Below, one piece after another: positions 10,366 through 23,200 of a stretch of 64,000 bases of DNA (position 1 is the stretch's first letter; the number at the start of each line of letters is the position of its first letter). The notes beneath the pieces are model-generated. The model worked only from the letters and a program-made list of their open reading frames with translations, did not search any database and was not told where the DNA came from. A program made the translations under genes and the position numbers. Source of the stretch: Euphorbia lathyris (lineage: Eukaryota > Streptophyta > Magnoliopsida > Malpighiales > Euphorbiaceae); the NCBI RefSeq assembly GCF_963576675.1, contig NC_088910.1, positions 109,706,807 to 109,770,806 of the forward strand, read 5' to 3'.

Positions 10366-11989
10366 GAGCAGCTCTAATGGTTGGAGGGTTGCACACCCTC
10401 CAACCATTCCATCTCACCCATTTCTAATAACCCTCTCATCAAAACAATTCATCTAAAAATCTACTCTAATGGTTAGTCATAATCACCATATTTAATGGGT
10501 CCCACACGTAATATAATATTTTATTTTTTATTTTTAATCCATTAACTTATCTTATAATAATAATATCTATTAATATTTAATATATTTGATGTTTTGTATC
10601 AAATAAATGTTTTTTATATCTTATTTTATAAATTTGTTAATTATATTTAATATTTATATTATAAAAAACGTACTGTTAAATTAAAAAAATTCTGTTGATA
10701 AGATTAAATATAGGGTTAATTACAAAAAACTACCCTGTGGTTTGGCCGATTTGCGAATTTTTTGTTACAAACAGGTACCTGTGGTTGTAGCCGTTACCGA
10801 AATCAAGGAAACGGTAGAAAATCTGTTAAAAATCTGACGTGGCACAGGGGTAATTTAGGAAATTCAATTTTTTAATTTTTTTTTTTAAATTTTTTTTTCT
10901 CTCACCTCCTCTCTCCTTCATCTTCTGCGTTTTCTTCTTCTCTTCTTCTGCTTCTCTTCTTCTTCTGCGTTTTCTTCTTCTTCTTTTTCTTCTTCCTCTT
11001 CTTCCTCCTCCTCCTCCTCCTCTCTTTTCTTCTTCTTCCTCCTATCTTCTCTTCTTCTTCCTATTTTTTTCTTTTTTTTTCTAATTTCTTTTAATTCTGA
11101 AATTTCCAGAAATCTGGAAATTCCAGATTTTTGGAATTTCCAGATTTCTGGAAATTCTAGGGGTGAAGAATCTTCACGCCTGGAATTTCCAGAAATCTGA
11201 AAATTCCAGACGTGAAGAACGTCTTCTTCACGTATGGAATTTCCAGATTCCAGATTTCTGGAAATTCCAGAATTAAAAAAAAAAAAAGAGGAAGATGAAG
11301 AGAAGAAATAAGGAAGAAAAATAAGAAGAAAAGAAAGGAAGAGGAGAAAATGGAAGAAGATGAAATGGAGGAAGAAGAAGATGAAATGGAGGAAGAAGAA
11401 GAAAGAAAAACGAAGAAGAGAAGAAGAAGATGGAAGTCTACAAAAAAGTCAAAAAAAAAAGTCAAGAAAATTTATTTCTGAAAATACCCCTATGATTTAA
11501 TAGTCAAACAACCGTTTCCTTGATTTTGGTAACGGCGACAACCACAGGTACCTGTTTGTAACAAAAAACACCACAGGTACCACATCGCAAATCGGCCAAA
11601 CCACAGGGTAGTTTTTTGTAATTAACCCTTAAATATATTATAAAACATATTTCTTGACAAAAAATTAAATACATCATATTTTTTTTGTTTTTGAAATTTG
11701 CAGACATGCTGGCCCACATGTTGGGTGAAAAAAATGACAATTGAAGCCCCCTTGCTGCCCTGTGCACTCCACGCCTACTCAAGCTATTGCCAGCTCATGC
11801 GTGTAGAAAGTAAACCTCTACCTTGCGCGTGACATGTGAGCCAACCTTTTTCAAACCCAGCGAGTCGCCAATCCTGGCGACTTGCTAGAGTTGAGAGGCT
11901 TCTAAATTTATCTCTCTAATGGTTGGAAGGTCTCTAATAATTTTATAAAATTGCAAATTGGTCCTTTCCATACACCATTAGAGTTGCTC
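10366..11989. mobile_element. Harbinger/Tourist-like MITE split by a later insertion
   Basis: Ends GAGCAGCTCTAATGG (left) and, inverted, GAGCAACTCTAATGG (right) are flanked by TAA on both sides (10363-10365 and 11990-11992). This is the 3-bp duplication of the PIF/Harbinger superfamily. About 700 bp belong to this element; the rest is the Mutator-type MITE at 10713-11628 inserted inside it. There is no transposase. Confidence 0.7.
10713..11628. mobile_element. Mutator-type MITE nested in the Harbinger MITE, 916 bp
   Basis: The left end GGGTTAATTACAAAAAACTA is repeated inverted at the right end, with similarity running through the TTTGGCCGATTTGCG and ACAGGTACCTGTGG segments for about 130 bp. 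The 9-bp target duplication TTAAATATA is perfect (10704-10712 and 11629-11637). The interior is unusual: a CTT/TCC-rich arm (10900-11090), an array of short palindromes around GGAAATTCCAGA (11100-11275), then a GAA-rich arm (11280-11450). The middle could therefore fold into one long hairpin. No real ORF; the Ser/Phe-rich frame 11157-11465 is low-complexity translation. Confidence 0.85.
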
Positions 11990-12224
11990 TAAGGCACTCG
12001 GCCTAGTGCCTTGCACGCCTAGAGCCTTAGGTGCACCTTTAACAACTACTGACAGCATTCACAATAATAATATGTAAAAAATTATTAAAGTTGAGGAACA
12101 TAATTTCATTGGCAACATAAATTTAGTATGTAAAATATTACATGTAAAATACCAACACCTATTCATTACTCAGTCATTTCTCCCAACCATATTTTAGTAA
12201 CATAATTCTACACTTCAAATTGCA

Positions 12225-12335
12225 ATGTCTCCCAACATGGTCTTTCTATGCTATATCGCCCAATATGGTGTTTCTTTGCCATATCACCCGATATGGTCTT
12301 TATATTTTATACCACCTGATATGGTCTTTCTAATT
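12225..12335 (+). repeat. Short tandem repeat, period about 32 bp
   Basis: Four degenerate units of the form CC-A-ATGGTCTTTCTAT followed by GC-ATATC. No function can be given. Confidence 0.6.
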
Positions 12336-12441
12336 CATGAAGGCTTGCCCGTGTCCCATGGGGTCCTTTATGAAGGAACAATATCCAAAGGAGAACAATC
12401 TGAAGAGAACCACCCATCTTAATTCTCATCAGTGTTGTTAC

Positions 12442-12888
12442 AAGCGCTTGGGGGCCTTAAGGCAATGAGACCTCAATTCACCTGAGGAACTAGGCGCTTG
12501 CCCGAGCAAAGTGAGGGCTGCTTTAGAAAAGGTTAAAAACATACATAAAAACAGTATCGAAGTTACAAAATATAAACATAGACAAAGACAAAAAATTGCC
12601 TTCTTTTTGCTTATAAATCTGTTTATTTGTTTCCTCCTCGTACTTTTCTCCAGCTACCAGCTTCATAATAGCTAACAATGTGAGGAGAAAAACAAATAAA
12701 CAGCTTCATAAGCAAAACGAAGATAATCTTTTTCACTTGTCTTAGCTTATGTTCTTTTTTAATTTTACTTCAACCTTGTTTTCATACATGTTTTCAATGT
12801 TTGGTTTTTTCAATCAGCGCCTCACTTTGCTCAAAAGAGACCCCAGTGCCTCAAGCAATTTGAGGTCTCATTGCCTTAAGGCGCCTAG
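12442..12888. mobile_element. Fold-back MITE-like element
   Basis: CCTTAAGGCAATGAGACCTC near the left end recurs inverted near the right end (12862-12884). Inner segments also pair inverted: TTTGCTTATAAATCTGTTTA near 12606 with its inverse near 12700-12720, and GCAAAGTGAGG near 12507 with CCTCACTTTGC near 12820. The whole interval is an imperfect palindrome of about 450 bp. The target duplication is not clear, so the superfamily is unresolved. The frames inside are not genes. Confidence 0.55.
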
Positions 12889-12899
12889 TGTGTGTGTAT

Positions 12900-13711
12900 A
12901 TATAATCCCCATGTTACAAATGAGACGAAAGCGATGACCTTATAATATCCCGTATTCACAAATTACTTTAGCCAAAAACTTTGTGTTCAAAATTCTTAGA
13001 ATTTCCTGCATAGGAGAAGGTGTGAGCTCAAAGGAAGTAACCAAATTAAAACTTAGAAGTCAAAGAGAAAGCGCTAAGCAATTACTTACTTCAATTTAGA
13101 CTTCAAAAAAACATTGAAACTATTGGCTTCTAATTAGTTACGGCTTAACCAATTATGAAAATCAGCAGAAAACTTGATATTCCTAATAATCTCTTAAAGG
13201 TGTTGAATCTGAATTTCCATCCCTCAAGTTCTCTCGTAAATGATGTGAGAATTTGTCGACCCAAATGACATATACAATTATAGTCATGTTAACTCATTTT
13301 TTCAACTTCCCCACCCCACAGCTTTATTGTTTCTATGCCAAACAACAATGGTAATAATATTCTTATGACAAACAAAAGCATTTGAACACAAGATCAAGGA
13401 CACGACACGACCTTAACACTTTGTTTGGGAGTGTTAATAAAGGAAGGAGTAATGATAAACCTATGTTCTGGAAGATGGATTTATATGGGCAAGGGTTAAT
13501 AAGGTTTGATGAAAGGTTATGTTCTAAATCTTAACACCCCAAATTGGGTATTTTCGAGGGTTAAACACTTACCCAGCAAAACTTTTCCCTTCCCTCCATT
13601 TAATGACCCCCCATGCACCTCATCCAAACAAAGCATAGTATTCCAAAAATTTAACCATGTCATCAGAATGTTGCATTGCATATGATCAAATTAATTGCAA
13701 TTACACTAGTA
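12900..13711. other. Probable leader-intron sequence between the MITEs and the tandem array
   Basis: No ORF or repeat is seen. If the NDUFAF6-like gene starts in the array, this is part of its leader intron. Confidence 0.35.
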
Positions 13712-14129
13712 CTCCCTATTCATAACCATTAAAATCACAAAGCAGAAGAGTTGATAAAATGCAATTAACAAAAGCGTTGACAATGCTCTGGAATTACGCT
13801 TGAGATATAAGCACTAACTTTTTGTTGAAGACACAACTTCTACTAGATGATGAACAAAAGTTTCAAAAGATTCTAACTTCCTCACATTTCAATTTAGTTT
13901 TCTAAAGCTCCATTTGTTTATCTTCCTAACACATTCCTCGGTAAGATGAAAAAGTAAACTCCTCCTAGGCATTTAATCAAACAGGTATAACGCACTCTAG
14001 CGACACCAATTAAGGAACCATCAAATTCAACTAAAAGTATTCTCAATTCAATTCAAACCAAAAAAAAGGATAAATCAACACTAACATTTCAAGAAAGAAA
14101 GGAAATCAGAAAGGGAAATTGAAGCTTAC

Positions 14130-14250
14130 TCAGAGCAAGAAGTAAGTGGAAGGTAGTGACAGCAACAGAAGACTAATTTCAAATTGACACCTCGAAAATC
14201 TAAAGAAAAAGCCTTGATTGCTTGTTCATGGGTAAGCAGAGACAAATCTA
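14130..14250 (-). promoter_or_regulatory. Candidate non-coding leader exon of the NDUFAF6-like gene (array copy 1)
   Basis: On the minus strand, TCTTGCTCTGA is followed by a donor GTAAGC (14129-14124) and a T-rich intron start, as in plant leader introns. Upstream sequence has no long ORF. Copy 1 is the array copy nearest the coding exon at 7550, and its donor is intact. In copies 2-6 the donor reads ATAAGC; copy 7 again has GTAAGC. The exon's 5' edge and TATA box cannot be fixed by eye. Assignment to this gene is inference from position and orientation. Confidence 0.4.
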
Positions 14251-17200
14251 AAGAGGAGTAGCTGATCAGAGTTTGGCCATTTCTTTAGAACCCGCCGTAG
14301 CAGCTGAATCAGTGTATTGTCAGTAGTGGCACTCAGTTTTTCAAAACGCAACGTTTTAACCAAGATTCCCCAGATCCGCTTGAATCTTTTGCCATCTTTA
14401 GGCCGAGCTAAACAAGTAAAAAAAATATCAAAACCGAATAAAAAAAATATCCACACTTGTCTAGTAGCACAATAATCAAACTTTAATTTATCAGTTGATA
14501 TAAAGTTGTAAAATTTATTGAATATCCGATACTAAACATGAATTTCTATAAGAAATTTATTTCTTAATGAGTTTTTTTTCTTCACTTTTTATCCAGCTCT
14601 GCAAATAATTTTAAAATTTAATATGTTCGATTCATAAAGAATTATCGACAAAATGTGTAGGAGATATTTAGATTTTTTTTTATTTCAGATAATTTCAAAA
14701 TTTTAACTAGTAGTAATTTTTAATTTTTTCTTTTTTGGTAAAATGCGAAGGCTAAACGTTAAAAAAGATAAAAATAACAGACTAAAATCTAATTTCTATT
14801 TAAATCGAACCTCGACAATAATCCGAGAGTCTTTTAGAGGCGTATAGGAGGCACACCAAATTCATGGTGACTTAATGAATAAGAACTGATTACCCTCTCT
14901 TGTGAACAAAAACAACGTTCCAATTACGATCCCGGACCAAGAGATATCCAAGAAAATGATGGTGAATCTCCATTGCACTAGTCATGAAACAAGTATAACC
15001 ATTGAATCCACTTCCACTATCACCTTCTTGAATCCCTTTCCCAAGCAAGATGGAGCCCAAAGTATAGACCTCAAAGCTCTATAACTGAAGAAGTAGACTA
15101 ACCAATATTTGCACTAAACCACCCCATGAAGCATTTTCATCTCGAATCAAACCACCTGCAGAGGTCATATTAGGGTCACCTTTACAAGCACCGTTAGTGG
15201 GAGGGGGTTGCCACGTGATCCAAGCAGTACGAGGAGTCAAGGAATGACTATTGGAATAGCCCCTTACGCTATCGAATATTCCTCGCAATACTGAACAAAA
15301 ATCTCCGAAAAATTCTCTAGAATATTTTTAGCATTAAAGACAAAGTCGTTTCTCCCTATTCCTAACCATTAAAATCACAAAGCAGAAGAATTAATAAAAT
15401 GCATTTAACAAAAGAGTTGACAATGCTCTGCAATTACGCTTGAGATATGAGCACTAACTTTTGTTTGAACACACAAAATAAAAGTTTCAAAAGATTCTTT
15501 CTGACATTTCAATTTAGTTTTATAAAGCTCCATTTGTTTATCTTCCTCACACATTCCAGGAAAAAGTAAAGTACTCCTAGGCATTTAATCAAACAGGTAT
15601 AACGCACTCTAGCGACACCAATTAAAGAACCATCAAATTCAACTAAAAGTATTCCCAATTCAATTCAAACAAAAAAAAGGATAAAATTTCAAGAAAGAAA
15701 GGAAATCAGAAAGGGAAATTGAAGCTTATTCAGAGCAAGAGGTAAGTGGAAGGTAGTGACAGCAACAGAAGACTAATTTCAAAATGACACCTCGAAAATA
15801 TAAAGAAAAAGCCTTGATTGCTTGTTCATGGGTAAGGAGAGACAAATCTAAAGAGGAGTAGATGATCAGAGCTTGGCCATTTCTTTAGAACCCGCCGCAG
15901 CAGCTGAATCGGTGTATTGTCAGTAGTGGCACTCAGTTTTTCAAAACACAGCAATTTAACCAAGATTCCCCAGATCCGCTTGAATCTTCTGCCATCTTTA
16001 GGCCGAGCTAAACAAGTAAAAAAATATCAAAACCAAATAAAAAAAATATCCTCACTTGTCTAGTAGCACAATAATCAAACTTTAATTTATCAGTTGATAT
16101 AAAGTTGTAAAATTTATTGAATATCCGATGCTAAACATGATATTCTATAAGAAATTTATTTCTTAATGAGTTTTTTTTTCTTCACTTCTTATCGAGCTCT
16201 CTAAATAATTTTAAAATTTAATATGTTCGATTCATAAAGAATTATCGACAAAATTTGTAGGAGATATTTAGATTTTTTTTATTTCAGATAATTTCAAAAT
16301 TTTAACTAGTAGTAATTTTTAATTTTTTCTTTTTTGGTAAAATGCGAAAGCTAAACGTTAAAAAAAGATAAAATAACAGACTAAAATCTAATTTCTATTT
16401 AAAATCGAACCTCGACAATAATCCGAGAGTCTTTTAGAGGCGTATAGGAGGCACACCAAATTCATGGTGACTTAATGAATAAGAACTGATTACCCTCTCT
16501 TGTGAACAAAAACAATGTTCCAATTTACGATCCCGGACCAAGAGATATCCAAGAAAATGATGGTGAATCTCCATTGCACTAGTCATGAAACAAGTATAAC
16601 CATTGAATCCACTTCCACTATCACCTTCTTGAATCCCTTTCCCAAACAAGATGGAGCCCAAAGTATAGACCTCAAAGCTCCATAACTGAAGAAGTAGACT
16701 AACCAATATTTGCACTAAACCACCCCATGAAGCATTTTCATCTCGAATCAAACCACCCGCAGAGGTCATATTAGGGTCACCTTTACAAGCACCGTTAGTG
16801 GAAGGGGGTTGCCACGTGATCCAAGCAGTACGAGGAGTCAAGGAATGACTATTGGAATAGCCCCTTACGCTATCGAATATTCCTCGCAATACTGAACAAA
16901 AATTTCCGAAAAATTCACTAGAATATTTTTATCATTAAAGAAAAAGTCGTTTCTCCCTATTCCTAACCATTAAAATCACAAAGCAGAAAAATTGATAAAA
17001 TGCATTTAACAAAAAAGATGACAATGCTCTGCAATTACGCTTGAGATATGAGCACCAACTTTTTTTTGAACACACAAAATAAAAGTTTCAAAAGATTCTT
17101 TCCGACATTTCAATTTAGTTTTATAAATCTCCATTTGTTTATCTTCCTCACACATTCCAGGAAAAAGTAAAGTACTCCTAGGCATTTAATCAAACAGGTA

Positions 17201-20200
17201 TAACGCACTCTAGCGACACCAATTAAAGAACCATCAAATTCAACTAAAAGTATTCCCAATTCAATTCAAACCAAAAAAAGGATAAATTTTCAAGAAAGAA
17301 AGGAAATCAGAAAGGGAAATTGAAGCTTATTCAGAGCAAGTGGTAAGTGGAAGGTAGTGACAGCAACAGAAGACTAATTTCAAATTGACACCTCGAAAAT
17401 ATAAAGAAAAAGCCTTGATTGCTTGTTCATGGGTAAGGAGAGACAAATCTAAAGAGGAGTAGGTGATCAGAGCTTGGCCATTTCTTTAGAACCCGCAGCA
17501 GCAGCTGAATCGGTGTATTGTCAGTAGTGGCACTTAGTTTTTCAAAACACAGCGTTTTAACCAAGATTCCTCAGATCCGCTTGAATCTTCTGCCATCTTA
17601 AAGCCGAGCTAAACAAGTAAAAAAATATCAAAACCGAATAAAAAAAAATATCCTCACTTATTTGGTAGCACAATAATCAAACTTTAATTTATCAGTTGAT
17701 ATAAAGTTGTAAAATTTATTGAATATCCGATGCTAAACATGAATTTCTATAAGAAATTTATTTCTTAATGAGTTTTTTTTTCTTCACTTCTTATCGAGCT
17801 CTCTAAATAATTTTAAAATTTAATATGTTCAATTAATAAAGAATTATCGACAAAATTTGTAGGAGATCTTTAGATTTTTTTATTTCAGATAATTTCAAAA
17901 TTTTAACTAGTAGTAATTTTTAATTTTTTTCTTTTTTGGTAAAATGCGAAGGCTAAACGTTAAAAAAAAGATAAAATAACAGACTAAAATCTAATTTCTA
18001 TTTAAAATTGAACCTCGACAATAATCCGGGAGTCTTTTAGAGGCGTATAGGAGGCACACCAAATTCATGGTGACTTAATGAATAAGAACTGATTACCCTC
18101 TCTTGTGAACAAAAACAACGTTCCAATTACGATCCCGGACCAAGAGATATCCAAGAAAATGATGGTGAATCTCCATTGCACTAGTCATGAAACAATTATA
18201 ACCATTGAATCCACGTCCACTATCACCTTCTTGAATCCCTTTCCCAAGCAAGATGGAGCCCAAAGTATAGACCTCAAAGCTCCGTAACTGAAGAAGTAGA
18301 CTAACCAATATTTGCACTAAACCACCCCATGAAGCATTTTCATCTCGAATCAAACCACCCGCAGAGGTCATATTAGGGTCACCTTTACAAGCATCGTTAG
18401 TGGCAGGGGGTTGCCACGTGATCCAAGCAGTACGAGGAGTCAAGGAATGACTATTGGAATAGCCCCTTACGCTATCGAATATTCCTCGAAATACTGAACA
18501 AAAATTTCCGAAAAATTCTCTAGAATATTTTTAGCATTAAAGAAAAAGTCGTTTCTCCCTATTCCTAACCATTAAAATCACAAAGCAGAAGAATTGATAA
18601 AATGCATTTAACAAAAGAGTTGACAATGCTCTGCAACTACGCTTGAGATATGAGCACCAACTTTTTTTTGAATACACAAAACAAAAGTTTCAAAAGATTC
18701 TTTCCGACATTTCAAATTAGTTTTATAAATCTCCATTTGTTTATCTTGCTCACACATTCCAGGAAAAAGTAAAGTACTCCTAGGCATTTAATCAAACAGG
18801 TATAACGCACTCTAGCGACACCAATTAAAGAACCATCAAATTCAACTAAAAGTATTCCCAATTCAATTCAAACCAAAAAAAAGGATAAATTTTCAAGAAA
18901 GAAAGGAAATCAGAAAGGGAAATTGAAGCTTATTCAGAGAAAGAGGTAAGTGGAAGGTAGTGACAACAACAGAAGACTAATTTCAAATTGACACCTCGAA
19001 AATATAAAGAAAAAGCCTTGATTGCTTGTTCATGGGTAAGGAGAGACAAATCTAAAGAGGAGTAGGTGATCAGAGCTTGGCCATTTCTTTAGAACCTGCC
19101 GCAGCAGCTGAATCGGTGTATTGTCAGTAGTGGCACTTAGTTTTTCAAAACACAGCGTTTTAACCAAGATTCCTCAGATCCGCAATCTTCTGCCATCTTA
19201 AAGCCGAGCTAAACAAGTAAAAAAATATCAAAACCGAATAAAAAAAATATCCTCACTTATTTGGTAGCACAATAATCAAACTTTAATTTATCAGTTGATA
19301 TAAAGTTGTAAAATTTATTGAATATCCGATGCTAAACATGAATTTCTATAAGAAATTTATTTCTTAATGAGTTTTTTTCTTCACTTCTTATCGAGCTCTC
19401 TAAATAATTTTAAAATTTAATATGTTCGATTCATAAAGAATTATCGACAAAATTTGTAGGAGATCTTTAGATTTTTTTTATTTCAGATAATTTCAAAATT
19501 TTAACTAGTAGTAATTTTTAATTTTTTTCTTTTTTGGTAAAATGCGAAGGCTAAACGTTAAAAAAAAGATAAAATAACAGACTAAAATCTAATTTCTATT
19601 TAAAATCGAACCTCGACAATAATCCGGGAGTCTTTTAGAGGCGTATAGGAGGCACACCAAATTCATGGTGACTTAATGAATAAGAACTGATTACCCTCTC
19701 TTGTGAACAAAAACAACGTTCCAATTACGATCCCGGACCAAGAGATATCCAAGAAAATGATGGTGAATCTCCATTGCACTAGTCATGAAACAATTATAAC
19801 CATTGAATCCACGTCCACTATCACCTTCTTGAATCCCTTTCCCAAGCAAGATGGAGCCCAAAGTATAGACCTCAAAGCTCCGTAACTGAAGAAGTAGACT
19901 AACCAATATTTGCACTAAACCACCCCATGAAGCATTTTCATCTCGAATCAAACCACCCGCAGAGGTCATATTAGGGTCACCTTTACAAGCATCGTTAGTG
20001 GCAGGGGGTTGCCACGTGATCCAAGCAGTACGAGGAGTCAAGGAATGACTATTGGAATAGCCCCTTACGCAATCGAATATTCCTCGAAATACTGAACAAA
20101 AATTTCCGAAAAATTCTCTAGAATATTTTTAGCATTAAAGAAAAAGTCGTTTCTCCCTATTCCTAACCATTAAAATCACAAAGCAGAAGAATTGATAAAA

Positions 20201-23200
20201 TGCATTTAACAAAAGAGTTGACAATGCTCTGCAACTACGCTTGAGATATGAGCACCAACTTTTTTTTGAATACACAAAACAAAAGTTTCAAAAGATTCTT
20301 TCCGACATTTCAAATTAGTTTTATAAATCTCCATTTGTTTATCTTGCTCACACATTCCAGGAAAAAGTAAAGTACTCCTAGGCATTTAATCAAACAGGTA
20401 TAACGCACTCTAGCGACACCAATTAAAGAACCATCAAATTCAACTAAAAGTATTCCCAATTCAATTCAAACCAAAAAAAAGGATAAATTTTCAAGAAAGA
20501 AAGGAAATCAGAAAGGGAAATTGAAGCTTATTCAGAGAAAGAGGTAAGTGGAAGGTAGTGACAACAACAGAAGACTAATTTCAAATTGACACCTCGAAAA
20601 TATAAAGAAAAAGCCTTGATTGCTTGTTCATGGGTAAGGAGAGACAAATCTAAAGAGGAGTAGGTGATCAGAGCTTGGCCATTTCTTTAGAACCTGCCGC
20701 AGCAGCTGAATCGGTGTATTGTCAGTAGTGGCACTCAGTTTTTCAAAACACAGCGTTTTAACCAAGATTCCCCAGATCCGCTTGAATCTTCTGCCATCTT
20801 TAGGCCGAGCTAAACAAGTAAAAAAATATCAAACCGAATAAAAAAAATATCCTCACTTGTCTAGTAGCACAATAATCAAACTTTAATTTATCAGTTGATA
20901 TAAAGTTGTAAAATTTATTGAATATTCGATGCTAAACATGAATTTCTATAAGAAATTTATTTCTTAATGAGTTTTTTTTCTTCACTTCTTATCGAGCTCT
21001 CTAAATAATTTTAAAATTTAATATGTTCGATTCATAAAGAATTATCGACAAGATTTGTAGGAGATACTTAGATTTTTTTATTTCAGATAATTTCAAAATT
21101 TTAACTAGTAGTAATTTTTAATTTTTTCTTTTTTGGTAAAATGCGAAGGCTAAACGTTAAAAAAAGATAAAATAACAGACTAAAATCTAATTTCTATTTA
21201 AAATCGAACCTCGACAATAATCCGAGAGTCTGTTTGAGGCGTATAGGAGGCACACCAAATTCATGGTGACTTAATGAATAAGAACTGATTACCCTCTCTT
21301 GTGAACAAAAACAACGTTCCAATTACGATCTCGGACCAAGAGATATCCAAGAAAATGATGGTGAATCTCCATTGCACTAGTCATGAAACAAGTATAACCA
21401 TTGAATCCACTTCCATTATCACCTTCTTGAATCCCTTTCCCAAACAAGATGGAGCCCAAAGTATAGACCTCAAAGCTCCGTAACTGAAGAAGTAGACTAA
21501 CCAATATTTGCACTAAACCACCCCATGAAGCATTTTCATCTCGAATCAAACCACCCGCAGAGGTCATATTAGGGTCACCTTTACAAGCACCGTTAGTGGC
21601 AGGGGGTTGCCACGTGATCCAAGCAGTACGAGGAGTCAAGGAATGACTATTGGAATAGCCCCTTACGCTATCGAATATTCCTCGCAATAATGAACAAAAA
21701 TCTCCGAAAAAATCTCTAGAATATTTTTAGCATTAAAGACAAAGTCGTTTCTCCCTATTCCTAACCATTAAAATCACAAAGCAGAAGAATTGATAAAATG
21801 CATTTAAGAAAAGAGTTGACAATGCTCTGCAATTACGCTTGAGATATGAGCACCAACTTTTTTTTGAACACACAAAACAAAAGTTTCAAAAGATTCTTTC
21901 TGACATTTCAATTTAGTTTTATAAAGCTCCATTTGTTTATCTTCCTCACACATTCCAGGAAAAAGTAAAGTACTCCTAGGCATTTAATCAAACAGGTATA
22001 ACGCACTCTAGCGACACCAATTAAAGAACCATCAAATTCAACTAAAAGTATTCCCAATTCAATTCAAACAAAAAAAAAAGGATAAAATTTCAAGAAAGAA
22101 AGGAAATCAGAAAGGGAAATTGAAGCTTATTCAGAGTAAGATGTAAGTGGAAGGTAGTGACAGCAACAGAAGACTAATTTCAAATTGACACCTCGAAAAT
22201 ATAAAGAAAAAGCCTTGATTGCTTGTTCATGGGTAAGGAAAGACAAATCTAAAGAGGAGTATGTGATCAGAGCTTGGCCATTTCTTTAGAACCCGCCGCA
22301 GCAGCTGAATCGGTGTATTGTCAGTAGTGGCACTTAGTTTTTCAAAACACAGCGTTTTAACCAAGATTCCCCAGATCCGCTTGAATCTTCTGCCATCTTT
22401 AGGCCGAGCTAAACATTAAAAAAATATCAAAACCGAATAAAAAAATATCCTCACTTGTCTAGTAGCACAATAATCAAACTTTAATTTATCAGTTGATATA
22501 AAGTTGTAAAATTTATTGAATATCCGATGCTAAACATGAATTTCTATAAGAAATTTATTTCTTAATGAGTTTTTTTTCTTCACTTCTTATCGAGCTCTCT
22601 AAATAATTTTAAAATTTAATATGTTCGATTCATAAAGAATTATCGACAAAATTTGTAGGAGATACTTAGATTTTTTTTATTTCAGATAATTTCAAAATTT
22701 TAACTAGTAGTAATTTTTAATTTTTTTTTGGTAAAATGCGAAGGCTAAACTTTAAAAAAAGATAAAATAACAGACTAAAATCTAATTTCTATTTAAAATC
22801 GAACCTCGACAATAATCCGAGAGTCTGTTAGAGGCGTATAAGAGGCACACCAAATTCATGGTGACTTAATGAATAAGAACTGAATACCCTCTCTTGTGAA
22901 CAAAAACAACGTTCCAATTACGATCCCGGACCAAGAGATATCCAAGAAAATGATGGTGAATCTCCATTGCACTAGTCATGAAACAAGTATAACCATTGAA
23001 TCCACTTCCATTATCACCTTCTTGAATCCCTTTCCCAAGCAAGATGGAGCCCAAAGTATAGACCTCAAAGCTCCGTAACTGAAGAAGTAGACTAACCAAT
23101 ATTTGCACTAAACCACCCCATGAAGCATTTTCATCTTGAATCAAACCACCCGCAAAGGTCATATTAGGGTCACCTTTACAAGCACCGTTAGTGGTAGGGG

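Noticed and set aside
11157..11465. 102-aa minus-strand frame rich in Ser and Phe
   Set aside because: It is a translation of the GAA/CTT repeat arm of the MITE; no real coding signal.
14226..14456. 76-aa minus-strand frame in array copy 1 as a protein gene
   Set aside because: No recognised domain, start lies in an A/T tract, and other copies change it freely; more likely promoter and leader sequence.
14902..23078. 60-aa plus-strand frames repeated in the array
   Set aside because: Antisense shadows of the LINE RNase H relic; the same frame recurs only because the unit is repeated.
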